A DNA stretch of 64,000 nt from Flavobacterium akiainvivens. GTDB lineage: Bacteria > Bacteroidota > Bacteroidia > Flavobacteriales > Flavobacteriaceae. Positions 23,074-31,979 of the stretch are shown here, one piece after another. The stretch lies in NCBI RefSeq assembly GCF_001278115.1, contig NZ_LIYD01000005.1, positions 1,432,551-1,496,550 of the forward strand, read 5' to 3'. The notes under the pieces are model-generated. The model saw only the letters and a list, made by a program, of their open reading frames with translations. It searched no databases and was not told the origin of the DNA. The position numbers and the translations under genes are program-made. The number at the start of each line of letters is the position of its first letter. Position 1 is the stretch's first letter.

Positions 23074-25446
23074 ATGAACACGCAAAACTGTTATCATTGC
23101 GGGTTAGGTATAGAAAAAAAAGACGAGGTACTGTTTGACGATAAGCACTTTTGCTGCCTGGGCTGCAAAACCGTGTATGAAATTTTTAGCCTGAACGGCC
23201 TTACCGATTACTATACTTTTGAAAAAGCGCCGGGCGCTACACCGCAGGAAACCAACGGAAAATTTGACTTTCTTGATAACGAAGGCATTGTAACCCGCCT
23301 TCTGGAATTTCAGGAAGAAACCACCCACATTGTATCACTCTACATCCCCCACATCCATTGCAGCAGCTGCATCTGGATACTGGAAAACCTCAACCGCCTG
23401 TGCAAAGGCGTACGGAGTTCTCAGGTAAACTTTTACGAGAAAAAAGCGCGTATTGTTTTCAATCCGCAGGAGGTTACCCTTAAGGAAATCGTACTGCTGC
23501 TGTGCGCCATTGGCTATGAGCCCTACATAAGCCTTGAGAATTATGATGCCAAAAAACCGCCCGTAAGCCGCGAGCTTATCTACAAGCTTGGGGTGGCGTT
23601 CTTTTGCTTTGGCAATGTAATGCTCCTCTCCTTCCCCGAATATTTTGAGGTGGAAGAATACTGGCTCGACAATTACCGCGGGTTTTTCCGGTGGCTGATT
23701 TTTGCGCTGGCACTGCCGTCATTCCTGTATTCGGCCAGCGGATACTATGTGAGTGCCTACAAAAGCCTGCGTGCGGGCATGCTGAATATTGACGTACCCA
23801 TAGCTCTGGGCCTTGTGGTAATGTTTGTGCGCAGCACGGTAGATATCGTGTTCGACCTCGGCCAAGGCTTTTTCGACAGCCTGTGCGGCCTGGTGTTTTT
23901 TATGCTACTGGGGAGGCTATTTCAGCAAAAAACCTACAACTTCCTGTCATTCGAACGCGATTTTAAGTCATACTTCCCCATTGCAGTTACCAAAATAAGC
24001 AACCAGGCAGAGGCTTCTATACCTGTATATGAAGTGGCCGTGGGCGACCGCCTGCTCATCCGTAACAACGAACTCATACCTGTAGACGGTATACTTATGA
24101 GCCCCGAAGCCCGTATAGACTACAGCTTTGTAACCGGCGAAAGCGAACCCATAACCCGTCAAAGTGGCAACAAAATATATGCCGGGGGCAAGTACATGGG
24201 CCGCATGATGGAAATGGAGGTACTGCACACCGTGTCGCAAAGCTACCTTACCCAGCTGTGGGGCAACGAAGTATTCTCTAAAACCGACAAAAAAGACTAT
24301 AAAACCCTTACCGACACCATAAGCCGTTACTTTACGCCCGTGCTGCTAACCATAGCATTTGTATCGCTGGCCATCTGGCTGTTTATAGATGTGCATACCG
24401 CTTTTAACGTGTTTACAGCAGTGCTTATAGTGGCCTGCCCGTGTGCACTGGCACTCAGCGCGCCGTTTACCCTTGGCAACATTCTGCGCATTATGGGCAG
24501 CCGCAAACTGTACCTTAAAAACGCCACCGTGGTAGAGCGCATGGCAAAGGCTGATACTATTGTGTTTGATAAAACCGGCACCATTACCACCAATAACAAG
24601 TCGGAGATTCTATACGAAGGCGATTTTATTGATGAGAAAGAACTGGCCTTTATAAAATCATTGTTACGAGGCTCTAACCACCCACTGAGCCGCAGGCTGT
24701 ATGAACACCTGCCAACCGCCAACCTGTTTTTGGTAGATGATTTTAAGGAAGTAACCGGCGGCGGCGTGCAGGGCTACGTGCACGGGTTCTTTATACAGAT
24801 CGGCTCGGCCAAATTTGTGGGTGCCGATGAAGAAAACAGCCTTCAAACGGCAGTACACGTAAGCTTTAACCGCAACTGGATGGGCAAATACGTGTTCAGC
24901 AACCAGTACCGCACGGGGCTTTCGACGTTGTTTAAGGAGCTTGCCAAAACGCATGAGCTTAAAATACTATCGGGCGATAACAAGGGCGAGCGCAACGTAC
25001 TGCAAAAGCTATTACCCAAGGGTACCGAACTGGTATTCAACCAAAAGCCCGAGCAAAAGCTGGCCTATATAGAAGCCCTTCAAAAACGCGGCAAAAATGT
25101 AATTATGGTGGGCGACGGCCTTAACGATGCCGGTGCCCTGGCACAAAGCAACGTGGGCATCTCGGTATCAGAAAATGTAAACGTGTTTTCCCCCGCGTGC
25201 GATGGTATACTGGATGCCACGCAGTTCCGAAAGATGGGCTACTTCATAAAGCTGTCCAAAAACGCAGTACTCACCATAAAGATGAGTTTTACGCTCTCAC
25301 TGTTATACAATGTAGTGGGATTGAGCTTTGCCGTGATGGGACTGCTGAGCCCGCTGTTTGCTGCCATCATCATGCCGCTGAGCACCGTAACCATAGTAAG
25401 CTTTGTAACGCTTATGAGTAATTATTTTGCGAGAAGAAGCGGCTGA
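23074..25446 (+). CDS. ccoI: Copper-translocating P-type ATPase CcoI/FixI
   Basis: 790 residues. A Cys-rich N-terminus (NCYHCGLGI...CCLGC) and a heavy-metal domain with HIHCSSCIW (about 92-100) precede eight membrane helices. The metal channel motif CPC is in VACPCALALSAP (about 462-472). The phosphorylation site is DKTGTIT (about 510) and the hinge GDGLND (about 680). This P1B-ATPase exports copper for assembly of the CuB centre of cbb3 oxidase. It heads the cco cluster and has its own Fnr-type promoter. Confidence 0.95.
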   Translation: MNTQNCYHCGLGIEKKDEVLFDDKHFCCLGCKTVYEIFSLNGLTDYYTFEKAPGATPQETNGKFDFLDNEGIVTRLLEFQEETTHIVSLYIPHIHCSSCIWILENLNRLCKGVRSSQVNFYEKKARIVFNPQEVTLKEIVLLLCAIGYEPYISLENYDAKKPPVSRELIYKLGVAFFCFGNVMLLSFPEYFEVEEYWLDNYRGFFRWLIFALALPSFLYSASGYYVSAYKSLRAGMLNIDVPIALGLVVMFVRSTVDIVFDLGQGFFDSLCGLVFFMLLGRLFQQKTYNFLSFERDFKSYFPIAVTKISNQAEASIPVYEVAVGDRLLIRNNELIPVDGILMSPEARIDYSFVTGESEPITRQSGNKIYAGGKYMGRMMEMEVLHTVSQSYLTQLWGNEVFSKTDKKDYKTLTDTISRYFTPVLLTIAFVSLAIWLFIDVHTAFNVFTAVLIVACPCALALSAPFTLGNILRIMGSRKLYLKNATVVERMAKADTIVFDKTGTITTNNKSEILYEGDFIDEKELAFIKSLLRGSNHPLSRRLYEHLPTANLFLVDDFKEVTGGGVQGYVHGFFIQIGSAKFVGADEENSLQTAVHVSFNRNWMGKYVFSNQYRTGLSTLFKELAKTHELKILSGDNKGERNVLQKLLPKGTELVFNQKPEQKLAYIEALQKRGKNVIMVGDGLNDAGALAQSNVGISVSENVNVFSPACDGILDATQFRKMGYFIKLSKNAVLTIKMSFTLSLLYNVVGLSFAVMGLLSPLFAAIIMPLSTVTIVSFVTLMSNYFARRSG

Positions 25447-25523
25447 GCCACTTAGCTGCTGAGTTATTTCGCAAAGATGCGCAAAGAAGGCACAAAGATT
25501 TTCACGCGCCACACATCATTTGC

Positions 25524-25541
25524 CCCTGGCTTCAGCCAGGG
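25524..25541. repeat. Intergenic hairpin after ccoI
   Basis: CCCTGGCT and AGCCAGGG form an 8-bp hairpin with a 2-base loop. No T-tract follows, so it is not a clear terminator. The preceding bases (25467-25497) resemble the CGCAAAGATGCGCAAAG type of intergenic repeat I recall from flavobacteria. Confidence 0.6.
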
Positions 25542-25573
25542 AATCAAAAAGCCTCGAAAAAACCCGCCAAGCC

Positions 25574-25616
25574 TGACAAATATCATGTTTTATCCTACAC
25601 CGCAAACCTAATTTTG
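25574..25616 (+). promoter_or_regulatory. ccoS-ccoN operon promoter with Fnr-type site
   Basis: TGACAAATATCA (25574-25585) is centred 29.5 bases before the -7 box TAATTTTG (25609-25616). Transcription would start near 25622, just before ccoS. Confidence 0.82.
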
Positions 25617-25636
25617 TTAACATAAATTTTAGAAGT

Positions 25637-25816
25637 ATGAGCGTAATTTATGTATTAATCACCATCAGTATCATAGTGGCGCTGGTGTTTTTATATGCCT
25701 TTGTAAAGGCTGTAAAACAGGGCCAGTTTGATGACACCTACACCCCTTCTGTACGGATGCTTTTTGAAGACGAAACCAAAAAAGCCGAGACTAACCCCAA
25801 AACCGAGAACCAGTAG
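25637..25816 (+). CDS. ccoS: cbb3 oxidase assembly protein CcoS
   Basis: 59 residues, one membrane helix (VIYVLITISIIVALVFLYAFV), then GQFDDTYTPSVRMLFED, the conserved CcoS pattern (Q-FDD). It helps insert heme b and copper into CcoN. It is absent from simple long-ORF calling because of its size. It starts about 15 bases after the predicted transcription start and stops 2 bases before ccoN. Confidence 0.93.
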   Translation: MSVIYVLITISIIVALVFLYAFVKAVKQGQFDDTYTPSVRMLFEDETKKAETNPKTENQ

Positions 25817-25818
25817 TT

Positions 25819-28017
25819 ATGGAAATGCAACAGTTTTATTACGATAACAAAATCGTTAAGAAGTTTCTTTATGCCACCATTGTTTTTGGCGTGGTGGGCA
25901 TGCTGGCTGGTTTGCTGGTGGCAGCGTTTTACCTGTTCCCTAACCTAACGCATGGTATTTCGTGGTTAAGCTACGGCAGGCTAAGGCCGCTGCACACCAA
26001 TGCCGTGATTTTTGCCTTTGTGGGCAACGCCATGTTTGCAGGTGTGTACTATTCGCTGCAGCGCCTGCTTAAAACCCGTATGTTTAGCGATGTGCTGAGC
26101 AACATTAACTTTTGGGGGTGGCAGCTTATAATTGTAGCCGCAGCCATTTCACTCCCTTTAGGCTATACCACTTCTAAAGAATATGCCGAACTCGAATGGC
26201 CCATAGATATAGCTATCGCCTTAATTTGGGTAGTGTTTGGTATCAACATGATAGGCACCATTTTACGACGCCGCGAAAGGCACTTATATGTAGCCGTTTG
26301 GTTTTACATAGCCACGTTTGTAACGGTAGCCCTGCTGCACATTTTTAACAGCCTTGCACTACCGGTAAGCGGCATGAAAAGCTACTCGGTTTATGCAGGC
26401 GTGCAGGATGCGCTGGTACAGTGGTGGTATGGGCACAACGCTGTGGCCTTCTTTTTAACCACACCGTTCCTGGGCTTGATGTACTACTTTATACCCAAAG
26501 CGGCAAACAGGCCTGTGTATTCTTACAGGCTGTCTATCATACACTTCTGGTCGCTTATTTTCATCTATATATGGGCCGGGCCGCACCACCTGTTGTACTC
26601 TGCATTGCCGGACTGGGCGCAGAACCTGGGCGTGGTGTTCTCTATCATGCTGATTGCCCCGTCTTGGGGTGGTATGATAAACGGCCTCTTAACGCTGCGC
26701 GGCGCGTGGGACAAGGTACGTCAAAGCGCAGTACTCAAGTTCTTTGTGGTAGCCATTACCGGTTATGGTATGGCAACGTTTGAAGGCCCTATGCTTTCGC
26801 TGAAAAACGTAAATGCCATTGGCCACTTTACCGACTGGATTATTGCCCACGTGCACGTTGGCGCCCTTGCCTGGAACGGTTTTATGGCCTTCGGTATGGT
26901 GTACTGGCTAATACCTAAGCTTACAAAAAGCAAGCTGTACAGCGAAAAACTGGCAAACGTGCACTTCTGGATGGGTACACTGGGTATTATAATGTATGCA
27001 CTGCCCATGTATGTTGCCGGTTTCGTTCAGGCCGGTATGTGGAAAGAATTTAACCCTGATGGTACCCTTAAGTACGGTAATTTTCTTGAAACGGTTAAAG
27101 CCATTATGCCCATGTACTGGATGAGGGCCATAGGCGGTACGTTATACGTAATAGGCTTACTGATACTGGTATACAACATTATACAAACCGTGCGCAAAGG
27201 CCACAGCATTCAGGATGAAGCCGCCGAAGCCCCTGCACTGCAAAAAATAAGCACCAAAAGGCTTAAAGGTGAAAAATGGCATGGCTGGCTGGAACGCAGG
27301 CCCATACAGCTTACCATACTGGCTACCGTAGCCGTTACCATAGGTGGTTTAATACAAATAGTACCTACCATAATGGTTAAGAGCAACATACCTACCATAA
27401 GCACCGTAAAACCCTATACCCCGCTTGAGCTTGAAGGCCGCGACCTGTACATCCGCGAAGGGTGTGTGGGCTGCCACTCTCAAATGATACGCCCTTTCCG
27501 CAGTGAGGTTGAGCGCTATGGCGAATATTCTAAATCAGGCGAATATGTGTACGACCACCCGTTCCTTTGGGGCAGTAAGCGCACCGGTCCGGACCTCTTC
27601 CGCGTAGGAGGTAAATATTCGGATAACTGGCATTTTAACCATATGTGGGATCCGCAGAGTGTATCTGAAGGCAGTATAATGCCGGCATACCCGTGGCTGT
27701 TTGATAATGAAAAGGCTGATTACAGCGACCTGCAAAAGAAAATGGAGGTTATGGTGCAACTGGGCGTTCCGTATACCCAGGCCGATATTGCCAATGCACA
27801 AAAGACCCTTGAGGCACAAGCCGCTAAAATTGAGGCCAACCTGCACGCCGACCCTGATTTTGTAAAAAATTACGAAGCCAGTAAAAAGGCCGCCGCAGCT
27901 AAAGGCGAGGAGTTTGTAGCCATGAAAGACCGCGAAATTACAGCGCTTATTGCCTACCTGCAACGCCTGGGCACCGATATCAAGATCAAGAAACCTGTAG
28001 CCGAACCTAAAAACTAA
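25819..28017 (+). CDS. ccoN: Fused cbb3 oxidase subunits CcoN-CcoO
   Basis: 732 residues. The first about 470 residues are the 12-helix CcoN, with heme/copper His ligands in the expected stretches (LRPLHTNAVIFAF, WWYGHNAVAFFLT, GPHHLLYSALPDW, HVHVGALAWNGF). The last about 230 residues are CcoO, with a heme c motif in EGCVGCHSQMIRPFRSE (about 546-562) and a membrane anchor at about 495-520. The complex reduces oxygen to water with high affinity and pumps protons. Fusion of N and O in one protein is common in Bacteroidota, where a separate CcoO gene is missing, as here. Confidence 0.96.
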   Translation: MEMQQFYYDNKIVKKFLYATIVFGVVGMLAGLLVAAFYLFPNLTHGISWLSYGRLRPLHTNAVIFAFVGNAMFAGVYYSLQRLLKTRMFSDVLSNINFWGWQLIIVAAAISLPLGYTTSKEYAELEWPIDIAIALIWVVFGINMIGTILRRRERHLYVAVWFYIATFVTVALLHIFNSLALPVSGMKSYSVYAGVQDALVQWWYGHNAVAFFLTTPFLGLMYYFIPKAANRPVYSYRLSIIHFWSLIFIYIWAGPHHLLYSALPDWAQNLGVVFSIMLIAPSWGGMINGLLTLRGAWDKVRQSAVLKFFVVAITGYGMATFEGPMLSLKNVNAIGHFTDWIIAHVHVGALAWNGFMAFGMVYWLIPKLTKSKLYSEKLANVHFWMGTLGIIMYALPMYVAGFVQAGMWKEFNPDGTLKYGNFLETVKAIMPMYWMRAIGGTLYVIGLLILVYNIIQTVRKGHSIQDEAAEAPALQKISTKRLKGEKWHGWLERRPIQLTILATVAVTIGGLIQIVPTIMVKSNIPTISTVKPYTPLELEGRDLYIREGCVGCHSQMIRPFRSEVERYGEYSKSGEYVYDHPFLWGSKRTGPDLFRVGGKYSDNWHFNHMWDPQSVSEGSIMPAYPWLFDNEKADYSDLQKKMEVMVQLGVPYTQADIANAQKTLEAQAAKIEANLHADPDFVKNYEASKKAAAAKGEEFVAMKDREITALIAYLQRLGTDIKIKKPVAEPKN

Positions 28018-28022
28018 CTACC

Positions 28023-28211
28023 ATGCTAAAGTTTGTAAAACATAACCTTGAGAGTATTGCAGGGGTTGAAATATACCCCATACTCTCGCTGCTTATCTTC
28101 TTTATATTTTTTGTGGCACTGTACACCTGGACATATACCTACAAAAAAGAAAAGATTAACGAAATGAGCAGGCTGCCACTGGCCGATAACAACGAGGAAG
28201 AGTACCTATAA
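28023..28211 (+). CDS. ccoQ: CcoQ-like small cbb3 oxidase subunit
   Basis: 62 residues, one membrane helix (YPILSLLIFFIFFVALYTWTYTY) followed by basic and acidic residues. The position between ccoNO and ccoP identifies it as CcoQ, which stabilises the complex. It starts 5 bases after ccoNO. Confidence 0.85.
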   Translation: MLKFVKHNLESIAGVEIYPILSLLIFFIFFVALYTWTYTYKKEKINEMSRLPLADNNEEEYL

Positions 28212-28231
28212 CCTTAAACACTAAAAGCATC

Positions 28232-29134
28232 ATGAAAAAATTCATTCCTGTATATGTAAGGGTGCCGCTGCTGTTTGCACTGGTGTTTATGGCCCTGGAA
28301 TTCTTTATTGATTCCGGAGACCGCCCGGCCTTTATAAAATATCCGCTGGTATCACTATTCCTGGGTGTGTTCCTGTTCATACAAATAGCCATAGAAATTG
28401 TAGTAATGGCTATAGACAACGTTACCTACAGCCTGCTTACCGATGAACAAAAAGCAAAGCTGGCCGAAGCCGATGCCATAGATTATAAGGAAAGTGCATG
28501 GTTTAAAAAACTCAAAGGCTTCTTCATTAAAACCAAACCTATTGAAGAAGAAGGCGAAATTATCATGAACCATAATTATGATGGTATCCATGAACTTGAC
28601 AATGTGCTGCCACCGTGGTGGGTAAAGCTGTTTTATGTGTGTATTTTGTTTGCTGTGGTATACCTGGTGCGCTACCACATAGCAGGCGATAAAAACCAGG
28701 TACAGGAGTTTGAGCAGGAAATGGCCGAGGCCAAAATAGCGGTTGAAGAATATAAAAAGACTGCTAAAGACCTTATTGATGCCAATAGTGTTACACAACT
28801 TACTGAAGCTGCCGACCTGGCATCAGGTAAAAAAATATTCCAGGATAACTGTGTGGCATGCCACCGTGCCGATGGCGGCGGGCAAATAGGCCCTAACCTT
28901 ACCGATGAATACTGGCTGCTGGGCGGCGGTATTAAAAACGTGTTCCACACCATTACTGAGGGCGGCCGCGACGGCAAGGGTATGGTAGCCTGGAAAGGCA
29001 CGCTTAAACCATCTGAAATACAGTTGGTGGCAAGCTATGTACTGTCGCTTAAAGGCAGTAACCCACCCGAACCTAAAGAACCGCAGGGCGACATTTGGAA
29101 AGAAGAAGCCAAACCCGCAGAACCTGCTAAATAA
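28232..29134 (+). CDS. ccoP: cbb3 oxidase cytochrome c subunit CcoP (single visible heme site)
   Basis: 300 residues. The N-terminal membrane segments (about 5-60) and a third one (about 128-150; WWVKLFYVCILFAVVYLV), preceded by the CcoP_N pattern YDGIHELDNVLPPWW, identify CcoP. The periplasmic cytochrome c domain (about 195-285) has one CxxCH (NCVACHRADGGG) and the axial Met region GMVAWKGTL. Proteobacterial CcoP has two heme c sites; only one is seen here. It passes electrons to CcoO/CcoN. The C-terminus is Pro/Lys/Glu-rich. Confidence 0.94.
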   Translation: MKKFIPVYVRVPLLFALVFMALEFFIDSGDRPAFIKYPLVSLFLGVFLFIQIAIEIVVMAIDNVTYSLLTDEQKAKLAEADAIDYKESAWFKKLKGFFIKTKPIEEEGEIIMNHNYDGIHELDNVLPPWWVKLFYVCILFAVVYLVRYHIAGDKNQVQEFEQEMAEAKIAVEEYKKTAKDLIDANSVTQLTEAADLASGKKIFQDNCVACHRADGGGQIGPNLTDEYWLLGGGIKNVFHTITEGGRDGKGMVAWKGTLKPSEIQLVASYVLSLKGSNPPEPKEPQGDIWKEEAKPAEPAK

Positions 29135-29146
29135 ACAGATTGAATT

Positions 29147-30580
29147 ATGTCTACAAGGTATGAGCAACGGCATAATGATAATGAATTCAGGGACCACATT
29201 GCAACAATAGACGATAAAGGCAAACGCGCCTGGGTATTTCCTAAAAAGCCATCGGGTAAATGGTATGGGTACCGCAAAACGCTAAGTTGGTTCCTCCTTG
29301 CATTTTTATTTGCTGCGCCGTTTGTAAAAATCAACGGCAACCAGTTCTTATTATTTAATGTTATAGAGCGCCGGTTCAGCATTTTTGGGTTTCCGTTCTG
29401 GCCACAGGATTTCCACCTGTTTGTAATCAGTATGGTTATAGGTGTGGTGTTTGTGGCGCTGTTTACGGTGGCATTTGGCCGTATTTTCTGCGGATGGATA
29501 TGCCCGCAAACCATCTTTATGGAAATGGTGTTCCGCCGTATAGAATTCTGGATTGAGGGCGACCGCAATGCCCAGATGAAACTGGCCAAACAGGAGTGGA
29601 ATGCCGAGAAGATCCGAAAAAAAGGCCTTAAGTGGTTTATGTTCTTTGTCATATCATTTGTCATAGCCAATGTATTCCTGGCCTATGTTACCGGCAGCGA
29701 CGAGCTACTGCAAATGGTTACCGAAGGCCCCGAAAAGAATATGGGCACGCTTGTGGCGTTGCTCATTTTTACAGCGGTGTTTTACTTTATATACGGGTGG
29801 TTCCGCGAGCAGGTATGTATTATTGCTTGCCCTTACGGGAGGTTGCAGGGCGCGCTGCTGGACGACAAAAGCGTTATTGTAGCCTACGACCACGTGCGCG
29901 GCGAAGGCGAAAAAGGCCGTGGCCGCATGGTAAAAAATGAAGTGCGCCCTACAGTAGGCAAAGGCGACTGCATAGACTGCAAGCTGTGTGTGGCCGTGTG
30001 CCCTACGGGGATTGATATACGCAACGGTACACAGCTGGAGTGTATTAACTGCACGGCCTGTATAGACGAGTGCAACACCGTTATGGATAAGGTGGGCTTC
30101 CCGCAGGGGCTCATTCGCTATGCCAGCGAGGCAGAAATTACCAAAAAGGAGAAATTTACCTTTACCAACAGGATGAAGGGCTACACCGCCGTACTGGTTA
30201 TACTTATGGGTGTATTTACAGGTATGTTGTTTCTGCGCAACAGCGTGCAGGCTACCGTACTAAGATTACCCGGACAACTGTATGAGCACAAGGGAAGCAA
30301 CATAAGCAACGTGTATACCTTTAAGATACTGAACAAAACAGAGAACGATATTGATAATGTGCGCTTTAAGTTAGAGAACGTAAAAGGCACCGTAAAAATG
30401 GTGGGTAAGCAAACCCTTACCCTGCCAAAGGCCGGTACCACACAGGGCACATTGTTTATTGAAATTAACCAGGCTTTACTGGAAAAAGACAAAACTAAAA
30501 TTGTGCTGGGCGTGTACCGGGGCGATAAACGGATTGATACCGAAAGTACCAATTTCCTTGGGCCGCGCACCTTTAACTAA
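29147..30580 (+). CDS. ccoG: cbb3 oxidase accessory protein CcoG (FixG)
   Basis: 477 residues. Membrane helices lie at about 45-65, 85-110, 160-185, 200-220 and 345-365. Between them are two 4Fe-4S motifs, CIDCKLCVAVCP and CINCTACIDECN (about 276-310), and an earlier FCGWICPQT. A C-terminal Ig-like domain (about 370-477) follows. CcoG reduces copper for delivery to the oxidase. It sits between ccoP and the FixH-like gene, separated by only 12 bases from each. Confidence 0.95.
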   Translation: MSTRYEQRHNDNEFRDHIATIDDKGKRAWVFPKKPSGKWYGYRKTLSWFLLAFLFAAPFVKINGNQFLLFNVIERRFSIFGFPFWPQDFHLFVISMVIGVVFVALFTVAFGRIFCGWICPQTIFMEMVFRRIEFWIEGDRNAQMKLAKQEWNAEKIRKKGLKWFMFFVISFVIANVFLAYVTGSDELLQMVTEGPEKNMGTLVALLIFTAVFYFIYGWFREQVCIIACPYGRLQGALLDDKSVIVAYDHVRGEGEKGRGRMVKNEVRPTVGKGDCIDCKLCVAVCPTGIDIRNGTQLECINCTACIDECNTVMDKVGFPQGLIRYASEAEITKKEKFTFTNRMKGYTAVLVILMGVFTGMLFLRNSVQATVLRLPGQLYEHKGSNISNVYTFKILNKTENDIDNVRFKLENVKGTVKMVGKQTLTLPKAGTTQGTLFIEINQALLEKDKTKIVLGVYRGDKRIDTESTNFLGPRTFN

Positions 30581-30592
30581 AACTACAATAGT

Positions 30593-31045
30593 ATGAAACT
30601 GAAATTTAACTGGGGAACCGGGATTGTAATAGCCATTGTCTGCTTTATGGGCTTTATATTATTCTTTATTATAAAAGTACAAAGCAACAGCCTGTATGAT
30701 AACGAGCTGGTAGTAGCAGAATACTACAAACAGGAACGCGGCCTTGACGCCGAGCTGGAAAGCGAGCAAAACGCTGCCGGGCTTGTGCACAATGTAACCA
30801 TAGAAAATACGGCTACAGATATTAAAATAACCTTCCCCGAGGGATTTGATTATAAACAGATTACAGGACAAGTGTCCCTATACAGGCCGTCGAGCCAGAA
30901 GCTTGATTTTGAAATACCCGTTTCACTATCAGGTTCATACATGCTCATACCTAAAAGTGAATTGGCCGGCGGCCGCTGGGACATTACCCTTGACTGGAAC
31001 TATAACGGCAAGGCTTACAGGACAAAAGAGATGTTTAATTTTTAG
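30593..31045 (+). CDS. ccoH: FixH/CcoH-family protein
   Basis: 150 residues. One N-terminal membrane helix (GTGIVIAIVCFMGFILFFIIKV) and a periplasmic beta-rich domain (about 45-150) with YKQERGLDAELESEQNAAGL, typical of FixH. It assists assembly of cbb3 oxidase. It is 12 bases after ccoG. Confidence 0.9.
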   Translation: MKLKFNWGTGIVIAIVCFMGFILFFIIKVQSNSLYDNELVVAEYYKQERGLDAELESEQNAAGLVHNVTIENTATDIKITFPEGFDYKQITGQVSLYRPSSQKLDFEIPVSLSGSYMLIPKSELAGGRWDITLDWNYNGKAYRTKEMFNF

Positions 31046-31050
31046 TTAAT

Positions 31051-31174
31051 AGTTTACAGTTGACGGTTTACAGTACACAGTTGCCAATCTATCTAAATCA
31101 GGCACAGGCAAAAACTGTTAGCTGTAAACTGTAAACTTATAACTCTCAAGACTGTAAACCGTAAACTGTCAACT
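31051..31174. repeat. Imperfect inverted repeat between ccoH and the SafE-like gene
   Basis: Variants of GTTTACAGT recur at 31051-31074, near 31119-31136 and, inverted, at 31151-31174. The outer arms can form a long hairpin. It looks like one of the short intergenic repeats of flavobacterial genomes. Confidence 0.7.
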
Positions 31175-31175
31175 T

Positions 31176-31874
31176 ATGATTCCCGCCCTACTTCTCGGGC
31201 TTGTAAGCAGCCTGCACTGCATGGGCATGTGCGGGCCCATAGCCATGATGCTGCCGGTAGACCACAACAACCCGGCTAAAAAAGCATCTCAAATACTGCT
31301 CTACCACTTAGGGCGCATAACAGCTTATGCGTCGTTAGGATTGGTTTTCGGGCTGCTGGGTAAAGGGTTTTACCTGGCCGGTATGCAACAGCAATTATCT
31401 ATCCTGGCCGGTGTGGTAATGATAACCATTGCCATAGTACCCGAGCGTATTTTTGCTAAATACAACTTCTCCAAACCCGTTTACAGGGTGCTATCCAACA
31501 TAAAATCGGCATTAGGCAGCCAGTTCCGTAAACGCAGCTACAAGGCACTGTTTGTAACAGGGTTGCTCAACGGATTTTTACCGTGCGGACTGGTGTATGC
31601 TGCGCTGTTCGGGGCGCTGGCCATGCCTAATATTGCCTATAGCATAAGCTTTATGGCGTTATACGGCCTGGGCACCATCCCGCTTATGAGTATTGTAGTG
31701 TATACCTCTTCTTTCTTAAAAGCATCATGGCGTAATACCATTGTAAAAATTGTACCGGTTGCAGCGGCGTGCATTGGGGTGCTTTTTATACTACGTGGGC
31801 TGGGTTTAGGCATACCGTTTGTATCACCCGGCAACATGAGCCTGTTTGTAATGCAAATGCCAAATTGTGGATAG
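31176..31874 (+). CDS. SafE/TauE-like membrane transporter of the cco cluster
   Basis: 232 residues with six or so membrane helices. It contains the HCMGMCGP motif near the N-terminus (about residues 14-21), typical of the sulfite-exporter (TauE/SafE, UreH-like) family members found next to cbb3 oxidase genes. The Cys/Met/His motif suggests copper handling. Substrate transport is inferred from the neighbourhood. It lies downstream of ccoH, separated by an intergenic repeat. Confidence 0.85.
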   Translation: MIPALLLGLVSSLHCMGMCGPIAMMLPVDHNNPAKKASQILLYHLGRITAYASLGLVFGLLGKGFYLAGMQQQLSILAGVVMITIAIVPERIFAKYNFSKPVYRVLSNIKSALGSQFRKRSYKALFVTGLLNGFLPCGLVYAALFGALAMPNIAYSISFMALYGLGTIPLMSIVVYTSSFLKASWRNTIVKIVPVAAACIGVLFILRGLGLGIPFVSPGNMSLFVMQMPNCG

Positions 31875-31879
31875 TATAT

Positions 31880-31945
31880 TTAGCCACGAATTATCATGAA
31901 CTCATTTATAAAAAATCGTGATAATTCGTGTAATTTGTGGCTAAA
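31880..31945. repeat. Inverted repeat after the SafE-like gene
   Basis: TTAGCCACGAATTATCATGA (31880-31899) is mirrored by TCGTGATAATTCGTG and TTTGTGGCTAAA (31916-31945). It is a hairpin-forming intergenic repeat without coding potential. Confidence 0.8.
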
Positions 31946-31950
31946 ACTAT

Positions 31951-31979
31951 AAAAAAAGCTCCCAATCGGGAGCTTTTCA
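31951..31979. terminator. Bidirectional terminator between the cco cluster and hemN
   Basis: AAAAGCTCCC (31954-31963) pairs with GGGAGCTTTT (31968-31977) around AATC, with T-runs on both strands. It separates two convergent genes. Confidence 0.9.
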
